19,460 bases of DNA, taken from NCBI GenBank assembly GCA_051955775.1, contig JBQCGJ010000136.1, positions 1-19,460 of the forward strand, in the 5' to 3' direction. Under the pieces are notes generated by a model, which worked only from the letters and a program-made list of their open reading frames with translations, was not told where the DNA came from and ran no database searches. The position numbers were made by a program, and so were the translations under genes. This document shows positions 14,268 to 19,460 of the stretch, piece after piece; positions within the stretch are counted from its first letter, which is position 1, and the number at the start of each line of letters is the position of its first letter. The stretch comes from DASUHT01 sp051955775 (lineage in GTDB: Bacteria > Actinomycetota > Thermoleophilia > Gaiellales > JAICJC01).

Positions 14268-15148
14268 GCTCCTTCCTGCGCCGAGCGCGCCTGGTCAATC
14301 GCGCGGCGCAGGCCGCGCTCGGTGAACACCCGCACCACGTTCCGCTTGTAGTCGGCGGTGCCGCGTACGTCGTCGCGGGGCCGGGCGGCCTCGGCGGCCA
14401 CGCGGGCGGCCTCGCGGATGGCGTTGTCGCCGCCGTCCGACCCGGTCAGCACCTGCTCGGCCGCGGTCGCCCGGACGTTGGTGCCGCCGACGCCCGTCAG
14501 CGCGATCCCGGCCCGGCCCACCGAGCCGTTCTCCAGCGCCACGTGCACCGCCACCCCGACGGTGGCGAAGTCGCCGATCTTGCGCTCCAGCTTGAGGTAG
14601 GTGCCCGCGGCCCGTGGGCCGGGGTCGGGCACGCGCACCTCGGTCACGATCTCGTTCGGCTCCAGGGCGGTCGTGAACGGGCCCTGCAGGAACTCCGTCA
14701 GCGGCATCGTGCGCTCGCCGTCCGAGCTTCGGATGACCACGCTTGCGTTCATGGCCGAGAGCGCCGAACCCCAGTCGCCCTGGGGATCGGCGTGGGCCAG
14801 GGAGCCGCACACGGTGCCGGAGTTGCGGACGATCGGGTCGGACACCTGAGACGCCGTGTCGCCCAGCGTGCCGAAGCGGCCCTTCAGGAGGGGTGAGCGC
14901 TCACACGTCTTGTGGCGCACGAGCGCGCCGATGCGCAGCGCGCCGCCGTCCTGCCGGATGTCGTCGGCGAGGTCGCCGACGCGGTTGATGTCCACCAACC
15001 CGGTGGGGGCCGCCAGCCGCATCTTCATGAGCGGGATCAGGCTCTGCCCGCCGGCCAGCACCTTGCCGTCCTCGCCGAACCGTTCGAGGTCAGCGAGCGC
15101 CTGGTCGAGGCTGGGCGGCGATGCATACTCGAAGCTCGCCGGATACAC
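14264..15148 (-). CDS. coxM: CO dehydrogenase, FAD (medium) subunit
   Basis: A 294-aa FAD-binding subunit that passes electrons from the iron-sulfur subunit to the respiratory chain. FAD-binding motifs are VLAGGQSLIPLMKMRL (30-45) and GTVCGSLAHADPQGD (111-125), both characteristic of the medium subunit of the molybdenum hydroxylase family. FLQGPFTTALEPNEIVTEV marks the mid-domain and KIGDFATVGVAV the C-terminal domain. The start is GTG 15148, six nt from an AGGAGG (15160-15155); it opens with VYPASFEYASPPSLDQALAD, which matches family N-termini. The frame continues upstream to 15340 without resembling the family. It is the first gene of the six-gene operon, with a 258-bp divergent region to the chemotaxis gene. 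Confidence 0.95.
   Translation of the reverse strand: MYPASFEYASPPSLDQALADLERFGEDGKVLAGGQSLIPLMKMRLAAPTGLVDINRVGDLADDIRQDGGALRIGALVRHKTCERSPLLKGRFGTLGDTASQVSDPIVRNSGTVCGSLAHADPQGDWGSALSAMNASVVIRSSDGERTMPLTEFLQGPFTTALEPNEIVTEVRVPDPGPRAAGTYLKLERKIGDFATVGVAVHVALENGSVGRAGIALTGVGGTNVRATAAEQVLTGSDGGDNAIREAARVAAEAARPRDDVRGTADYKRNVVRVFTERGLRRAIDQARSAQEGA
14269..14274 (-). promoter_or_regulatory. Ribosome binding site between two coxS starts
   Basis: AAGGAG on the minus strand, inside the end of coxM. It is one nt from ATG 14267 and seven nt from ATG 14261, so spacing favours the second ATG while the stop/start overlap favours the first. Confidence 0.6.
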
Positions 15149-15154
15149 GTGCGG

Positions 15155-15160
15155 CCTCCT
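15155..15160 (-). promoter_or_regulatory. Ribosome binding site of coxM
   Basis: A perfect AGGAGG core six nt before the GTG at 15148; it fixes the start of coxM against the longer open frame. Confidence 0.8.
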
Positions 15161-15222
15161 CTCCGAGGGCGAGGCGAGTTTGGAGTGGGCCCGCGCCTCA
15201 ACCCGGTCAGCGAAACGGCTCG

Positions 15223-15251
15223 ACAATACCGCTTGAAGATTGGCGTTGCTA
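15223..15251 (-). promoter_or_regulatory. Candidate promoter of the cox operon
   Basis: On the minus strand TAGCAA (15251-15246) and TATTGT (15228-15223) are separated by 17 nt. TATTGT is a fair -10 box; TAGCAA matches TTGACA at only three of six positions. It would give a leader of about 70 nt before the coxM GTG. This is the only promoter-like pair I found in the 15149-15406 gap; nothing convincing was seen for the chemotaxis gene on the other strand. Confidence 0.3.
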
Positions 15252-15406
15252 GGGGCCGGCGCGCAGGCATGCGAACTCTCCGCAGCCCAGCCTCGCCGTT
15301 CCGGGTAGGCGCCCTCCCCGAAACGGATGAATGCGGTCAACTATGCGGCCGGCCGGACGACTGACGAGGCCGAACTCTCCGTTCCCCTGTACCGAAAGGC
15401 CGCCTG

Positions 15407-17125
15407 ATGAGCGTGATCCGCAACCTGTCCATCCGAAAGAAGCTCGTGGGAAGCTTCTCGATCGTCAGCCTGCTCTTGCTGACCGTGCTGCTGGTCGGCC
15501 TGAACGGCTTCAGCACCATGAACAGCCACCGCGACTTCGTCACGAACGTGATCGCGCCCAAGCTCGACCAGGGTCAGATCGTGCAGGTCGATGTCGCCCA
15601 GTTGGACGCCGCCCAGAACGCCTATCTGGCCGATCCGTCGCTTCGCCCTAACTTCACCAAGGACCAGAACTCGTTCGAGCACGACATAGCCCACCTGGAA
15701 GCGATCGGAAACGACGCCCGCGACCAGCAGCTCGAGAACGGGATCACCAAGGCGTATCACGCGTTCATCGCGGCCGACAACAAGGTGTGGGCAGCCAAGA
15801 AGGCCGGGCACGACACGCTGGCCAACCACATCATGCTGACCGTGGCGGATCCCACCATCGGCAAGCTGGACGCCGCGGCCGCCGCGTACACCAAGGGCGC
15901 GAAGAGCGACTGGAACGACGCGAACGCGAAGTCGAGCTCCGCTTCATCGCAGGCGAAGACGATGATGATCGGCGCCGGCGCGATCGCGCTGGTGATCGCC
16001 GTGGCGCTGGCGATCCTGCTGTCGGAGCTGGTCATGCGCGGCCTGCGCCCCGTCGTGGAGCGGCTCGGCATGCTGGAGAAGCATTGCGCCACGGATCTCG
16101 AAGCGGCCCTCGCGCGGATGGCGCAGGGTGACCTGACGGTTGAGGTCGTGCCGGTCACGCCGCTGATCGAGAATCCGTCCCGCGATGAGGTCGGGCAGGT
16201 CGCCTCGTCGACCAACGCCATCCGGGACAAGATGGTCTCCATGGTCGGCTCGTACAACGAGACCCGCCAGAACCTCGCCGAGATGATCGCCGAGATCAGC
16301 CGGAACGCATCCGCCCTCTCCGCGTCGGCGCAGCAGATGGCGTCGACCAGCGAGGAAGCCGGCCGCGCCGTGACCGAGATCGCGTCCGCGGTGACCGAGG
16401 TCGCCGCCGGCGCGGAGCGCCAGGTGTCGATGATCGGGGAGACCCAGATCGGCGTTCAGCAGACCGCCGACGCCGCGACCGAGACGCACAGCCAGGCGCT
16501 GCACGGGATCGAGCGCTCCGACGAGGCGACCGCCGCCATCGGCGAGGTGAAGAACGCGTCCCACCAGGTCAGCGAGACGATCCGCGAGCTGTCCGCGAAG
16601 TCGGATCGGATCGGCGGCATCGTGGAGACGATCACCGGGATCGCCGCGCAGACCAACCTGCTGGCACTGAACGCGGCCATCGAGGCCGCCCGTGCCGGCG
16701 AGCAAGGCCGCGGCTTCGCGGTGGTCGCCGAGGAGGTGCGCCAGCTTGCCGAGGAGTCGCAGCAGGCGGCCGGCGAGATCTCCGGCCTGATCTCCGAGAT
16801 CCAGTCCGAGACGGAGCGCGCGGTCGAGACGTCGACGCACGCCGGCGAGCTGACCGAGCGCGGCGCCGAGACCGTGACCGCTGCTCAGGACGCGTTCCGC
16901 GCCATCGGCGGACAGGTCGAGCAGATGGCCATGCTGGTGGATGGCATCAGCCGCTCCGCCACAGAGGTGGTGTCGGTCGCGGAGGCGTCCAGCGCCGCGG
17001 CGGAGGAGGTGTCCGCCTCGACCGAGCAGACGAGCGCCTCGACGCAGGAGATCGCTGCCACCGCGGGCGAGCTCGCGCAGACCGCCGCCGGGCTCGAGCA
17101 GCTCGTCAGCCGCTTCACCGTCTAG
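15407..17125 (+). CDS. Methyl-accepting chemotaxis protein
   Basis: A 572-aa transmembrane chemoreceptor. TM1 is about residues 14-34, followed by an extracytoplasmic helical sensor (about 35-184) resembling a four-helix-bundle type; TM2 is about 186-207. A HAMP-like linker (208-290, including GMLEKHCATDLEAALARMAQ) leads to a long coiled-coil signalling domain. The hairpin tip, which contacts CheA and CheW, is intact: ETITGIAAQTNLLALNAAIE (407-426) then AARAGEQGRGFAVVAEEVRQ (427-446). Signalling-domain helices are rich in Ala/Glu/Gln/Ser, with candidate methylation sites. No C-terminal CheR/CheB docking pentapeptide is present; the protein ends LVSRFTV. The ligand is unknown. The start follows a weak AAAGG about 7 nt before ATG 15407. 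It implies that the host is motile or uses a chemosensory pathway; no other che gene is in the window. Confidence 0.94.
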   Translation: MSVIRNLSIRKKLVGSFSIVSLLLLTVLLVGLNGFSTMNSHRDFVTNVIAPKLDQGQIVQVDVAQLDAAQNAYLADPSLRPNFTKDQNSFEHDIAHLEAIGNDARDQQLENGITKAYHAFIAADNKVWAAKKAGHDTLANHIMLTVADPTIGKLDAAAAAYTKGAKSDWNDANAKSSSASSQAKTMMIGAGAIALVIAVALAILLSELVMRGLRPVVERLGMLEKHCATDLEAALARMAQGDLTVEVVPVTPLIENPSRDEVGQVASSTNAIRDKMVSMVGSYNETRQNLAEMIAEISRNASALSASAQQMASTSEEAGRAVTEIASAVTEVAAGAERQVSMIGETQIGVQQTADAATETHSQALHGIERSDEATAAIGEVKNASHQVSETIRELSAKSDRIGGIVETITGIAAQTNLLALNAAIEAARAGEQGRGFAVVAEEVRQLAEESQQAAGEISGLISEIQSETERAVETSTHAGELTERGAETVTAAQDAFRAIGGQVEQMAMLVDGISRSATEVVSVAEASSAAAEEVSASTEQTSASTQEIAATAGELAQTAAGLEQLVSRFTV

Positions 17126-17143
17126 CAAACGAGACGCCGTACG

Positions 17144-17184
17144 GCGGCCGGGCCCCGGGGCTCCATCCCGGGCCCGGCCGCTTT
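17144..17184 (+). terminator. Intrinsic terminator after the chemotaxis gene
   Basis: GCGGCCGGGCCC (17144-17155) and GGGCCCGGCCGC (17170-17181) form a 12-bp perfect GC stem that can extend by three more pairs around a bulged C. A short TTT run follows at 17182-17184. It lies 19 bp past the stop codon. Confidence 0.8.
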
Positions 17185-17202
17185 GCGTTCAACGCCCGCG
17201 CC

Positions 17203-17208
17203 TAGCAT
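17203..17208 (+). promoter_or_regulatory. Putative -10 box, leaderless start at 17216
   Basis: TAGCAT fits TANNNT and ends 7 nt before the ATG at 17216, with no Shine-Dalgarno sequence in between. It sits just after the upstream terminator, as expected for a new transcription unit. Confidence 0.45.
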
Positions 17209-17215
17209 CCCGCGT

Positions 17216-18709
17216 ATGAAGCGCATCGCCATATGTGCGGCGGTCGCGGCGGCCGCCGCGTTGACCGGATGCTCCGGAGGCTCGCATCCCCAGGCCTCGA
17301 GCAACCCGCCGACCACTGCGCCCAGCGCGCCGCCGCCGACGACCGCCCGGCCCTCCGCACACCCGCGCGACTGGCCGGAGTTCGGGGTCGATGCGGCCCG
17401 CACGAACGTCCAGCCCGGCCCCACCGGCGTGGCCGCATCCGACCTCCGGGGGCGACGGCCGCGCTCCGTGCGATTGCCGGGCACGGTCGACTCCTCCCCC
17501 ATCTTCCTGAACGGCGTGCGCGTGGCGGGCCGCGTGCGAGACGCGTTCTTCATGACCACCGCGTACGGGCGCACGATCGCTGTCTCGCCGGCCGGATCGA
17601 TCCTGTGGACGTATTCACCGCCGGCGTACGCGAGCTACGCCGGGAGCGCGCAGATCACCACCGCCACCCCGGTCGCCGATCCCGGCCGCCGGTTTCTGTA
17701 CGCGGCCTCCCCGGACGGGCTCGTGCACAAGCTCGCGGTCGCCGACGGGCGCGAGCAGACCGGCGGCGGCTGGCCGGTCAGGGTGACCCGGCTGCCCCAG
17801 CGCGAGAAGATCGCGTCGGCGCTGACCATCGCATCCGGCCGGCTGTACGTCGTCACCGGGGGCTACATCGGCGACCCCCGGCCGTATCAGGGCCACGTGG
17901 CCGTGATCGACCTTCGCACCGGCGCCCTTTCGGGCGTGTTCAACACCCTCTGCTCGCAGGTGCACAGCCTGCTCGACCCCGCCACCTGCGGCGCATCGGA
18001 TTCGGCCATCTGGGGCCGCGCAGGCGCGGTGATCGATCCCGCTACCGGCAATCTGCTGGTGGCGACCGGTAACGCGCCGTTCGACGGCGTGCACAACTGG
18101 GGCGACTCGGTGCTGGAACTCGGGCCGCAGGCGCAGGGACCGCTGCACACCTACACGCCGTCGAACCAGGCCGACCTGGACTCGTCGGACCTCGACCTCG
18201 GCTCCACCTCCCCGGCGCTGCTCTCCTCGGCCGGCCCGCTGGTCGCCCAGGGCGGCAAGGACGGGCACATCCGGCTGATCGACCTGGGCGCTCAGGGGGT
18301 CGGCAGGCTGGGCGGCGAACAGCAGACGCTGTCCAGTCCCGGCGGCGACCAGATGTTCACAGCCATGGCGGTGTGGCACCGCACACCCTCGGACACCTGG
18401 CTGTTCGCGGCCGACGGATCCGGCACCGCCGCCTACCGGCTGCACGGCGCCGGCTCGGCGGCCCGGCTGGCGCCCGCCTGGTCGAACTCCTCCGCGGGCA
18501 CCAGCCCGGTGCTGGCGGGCGGCCTGCTGTACGTGTTCGACCCCGGCGGCACCCTCAACGTCTACCAGCCGGCCAGCGGCCGGCGGGTCGCCTCGCTGCC
18601 TGCCGCCCCCGGCCACTGGAACTCGCCGATCATCGCCGGAGGCGTGATCGCGCTCCCCGTCGGCGACGCCAACGACCACGCCACCACCGGCACACTGCTC
18701 CTGTACTGA
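17216..18709 (+). CDS. Lipoprotein with PQQ-type beta-propeller
   Basis: A 497-aa exported lipoprotein. The signal peptide MKRIAICAAVAAAAALTGC ends in the lipobox LTGC, so Cys19 is the lipidated residue. A Pro/Ser/Thr-rich spacer (about 20-58) leads into WPEFGVDAARTNVQPG, the entry typical of PQQ-repeat propellers. Blade-like segments follow: GRTIAVSPAGSILWTYSPPA, DGLVHKLAVADGREQTGGGW, GRLYVVTGGYIG, GHIRLIDLGAQGVGRLGG and LLYVFDPGGTLNVYQPASGR. Most resemble outer-surface binding propellers; no quinoprotein dehydrogenase active-site residues are evident, so binding or scaffolding is more likely than catalysis. The ATG at 17216 is chosen for the signal peptide and the TAGCAT box; GTG codons upstream would spoil the signal sequence. 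Converges on the next gene with only 7 bp between stops. Confidence 0.88.
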   Translation: MKRIAICAAVAAAAALTGCSGGSHPQASSNPPTTAPSAPPPTTARPSAHPRDWPEFGVDAARTNVQPGPTGVAASDLRGRRPRSVRLPGTVDSSPIFLNGVRVAGRVRDAFFMTTAYGRTIAVSPAGSILWTYSPPAYASYAGSAQITTATPVADPGRRFLYAASPDGLVHKLAVADGREQTGGGWPVRVTRLPQREKIASALTIASGRLYVVTGGYIGDPRPYQGHVAVIDLRTGALSGVFNTLCSQVHSLLDPATCGASDSAIWGRAGAVIDPATGNLLVATGNAPFDGVHNWGDSVLELGPQAQGPLHTYTPSNQADLDSSDLDLGSTSPALLSSAGPLVAQGGKDGHIRLIDLGAQGVGRLGGEQQTLSSPGGDQMFTAMAVWHRTPSDTWLFAADGSGTAAYRLHGAGSAARLAPAWSNSSAGTSPVLAGGLLYVFDPGGTLNVYQPASGRRVASLPAAPGHWNSPIIAGGVIALPVGDANDHATTGTLLLY

Positions 18710-18722
18710 CCGAGCGTCAGTA
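18704..18722. repeat. Small inverted repeat across two stop codons
   Basis: TACTGAC (18704-18710) and GTCAGTA (18716-18722) are perfect inverted repeats around CGAGC. Each arm contains the final Tyr codon and the TGA of one of the two convergent genes. It may be a weak bidirectional stop for transcription or a chance result of both proteins ending in Tyr-stop. Confidence 0.4.
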
Positions 18723-19460
18723 GGCCAGCCCGAAGTGGGTCGTCGTGTCCACCGGTGTGCCGGTCGAGTCGAACATGACCTCGAGGTAGCCGTGGCGTCC
18801 GTTGTTGAGCGGCGAGAGCCATGTGACCTGCTCGCGTGTGGCGGTGGAGATCACCGACCCGCTGTCCCCGACGTAGACATAGTCACCGAGCTTGCTGTGC
18901 AGCAGCCAGCCGGTCTTGGACTTGTCGATCGAGGTCAGCGGCTGCTCACGCCCCTTGATCGGATAGATGGTGACGTCGGCAAGGTGCGTGGGCGCGCTGC
19001 CTGATGTGTATACGCGCACGACCTGCGCCGGCATATCGAGCACCCACACCTCGCTGCCGTCGGGGCTGAGGCTGATGCCGTGGCTTGGCACCTGTAGCTT
19101 GAAGGTGCGCGGCGTGGCGCCGAAGCTGACGGTGGCCAGCACCTGTCCGGTGGTGATGCTCGAGACCTGGAACCCCCGCTTCTTGGTGGCCGTCGTGTAT
19201 ACGAGGCTCTCCGTTGCATCGACGGTGAACGGGCGCACACCGGCCACCAGCGGCCCGATCGTGAACCCGTTTTCGAGGTACAGGTAGTTCGACTTGCCGC
19301 CTCCCAGGTAGATGTGCTGCTGGCGGGCGACGGTGTTGTGCGCTCCCAGGCCGCCGGTCTGGGAGCCGATGATGGTCCCGGTCAGCGGATCGAGGATGTT
19401 CCAGACGTTGCTGGTCGACTTCTCACCCCGAGGCACGTACAGCTTCGAGCCGTCCAGCGT
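18717..19460 (-). CDS. YVTN/WD40-like beta-propeller protein (N-terminus missing)
   Basis: The C-terminal 247 residues of a protein that starts beyond the right edge. Recurring blade-like units are visible: LDGSKLYVPRG, then NVWNILDPLTGTIIGSQTG; VTSVDATESLVY-like strands (as VRPFTVDATESLVYTT); then GISLSPDGSEVWVLDMPAQ with VVRVYT after it, the last being the classic YVTN/WD40 repeat form. Such proteins are usually extracytoplasmic; whether it has a signal peptide cannot be seen. No catalytic motif was noted. It ends in TGA at 18719-18717, 7 bp from the convergent lipoprotein gene. The two propellers differ in repeat type (YVTN versus PQQ), so they are not obviously a duplicated pair. Confidence 0.7.
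   Translation of the reverse strand, partial: TLDGSKLYVPRGEKSTSNVWNILDPLTGTIIGSQTGGLGAHNTVARQQHIYLGGGKSNYLYLENGFTIGPLVAGVRPFTVDATESLVYTTATKKRGFQVSSITTGQVLATVSFGATPRTFKLQVPSHGISLSPDGSEVWVLDMPAQVVRVYTSGSAPTHLADVTIYPIKGREQPLTSIDKSKTGWLLHSKLGDYVYVGDSGSVISTATREQVTWLSPLNNGRHGYLEVMFDSTGTPVDTTTHFGLAY

Larger units (their letters stand above)
8614..15148 (-). other. Six-gene overlapping cox operon
   Basis: coxM, coxS, coxL, xdhC-YHS, methyltransferase and DAO oxidoreductase run in one direction with no gap. The junctions in order are ATGA (or a 14261 start), TGATG, GTGA, GTGA and TGATG. Complete translational coupling indicates a single transcription unit, making the last two genes part of the CO dehydrogenase unit rather than mere neighbours. 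Confidence 0.85.

Noticed and set aside
15149..15340. 64-residue N-terminal extension of coxM
   Set aside because: The extension resembles no FAD-subunit N-terminus, and a strong AGGAGG lies six nt before GTG 15148.
17216..18709. PQQ-dependent alcohol dehydrogenase
   Set aside because: The protein is shorter, lipid-anchored, and I see no Ca-binding Glu/Asn/Asp set or vicinal disulfide Cys-Cys of quinoprotein dehydrogenases.

Overview
The window is about 19.5 kb of very GC-rich DNA, tightly packed with genes on both strands. GC-biased codon use, GTG starts, stop/start overlaps and several probably leaderless promoters (TANNNT box 6-7 nt before the ATG) point to a high-GC actinobacterium. A deep soil lineage such as Thermoleophilia is my guess; no rRNA or other phylogenetic marker is present. 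No tRNA, rRNA, CRISPR array, insertion sequence or phage gene was seen.

Left part (1-7945): a partial gene leaving the window on the minus strand; a 69-aa unknown protein coupled to a LysE/RhtB-type exporter that seems to start at CTG; a secreted SIMPL-domain protein; and a compact operon of GNAT acetyltransferase, arginine deiminase/amidinotransferase-superfamily enzyme and cytochrome P450. Facing it are a tandem PilZ-like protein and a 69-aa cysteine-rich protein. These are followed by a 14-TM DHA2-type MFS exporter and, convergent to it, an EamA-like membrane protein. A VOC-fold protein (8022-8411) follows.

Centre (8614-15148, minus strand): the main feature is a six-gene operon in which every junction overlaps. 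It encodes a form I (CuSMo) aerobic carbon monoxide dehydrogenase in the order coxM (FAD subunit), coxS (2Fe-2S subunit), coxL (molybdenum subunit with the diagnostic AYRCSFR loop). These are followed by an XdhC-family maturation factor fused to a YHS metal-binding domain, a SAM methyltransferase and a sarcosine-oxidase-like FAD oxidoreductase. The usual coxD, coxE and coxG genes are not in the window. The expected role is oxidation of trace atmospheric CO as an electron source.

Right part (15407-19460): a methyl-accepting chemotaxis protein ending in a strong intrinsic terminator, a lipoprotein with a PQQ-type beta-propeller, and, convergent to it, a partial YVTN/WD40-like propeller protein that runs off the right edge.

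Two intergenic gaps (1771-1822 and 8431-8545) carry copies of a 13-bp near-palindrome, GGGGCCTGGCCCC, partly as the same 27-bp tandem. The second gap also holds a long imperfect hairpin built on GTGTCAGGCACC. These look like a dispersed repeat family. The longest gene-free stretches are 15149-15406 (258 bp, divergent promoter region) and 8412-8613 (202 bp, repeats); no gap exceeds 300 bp.
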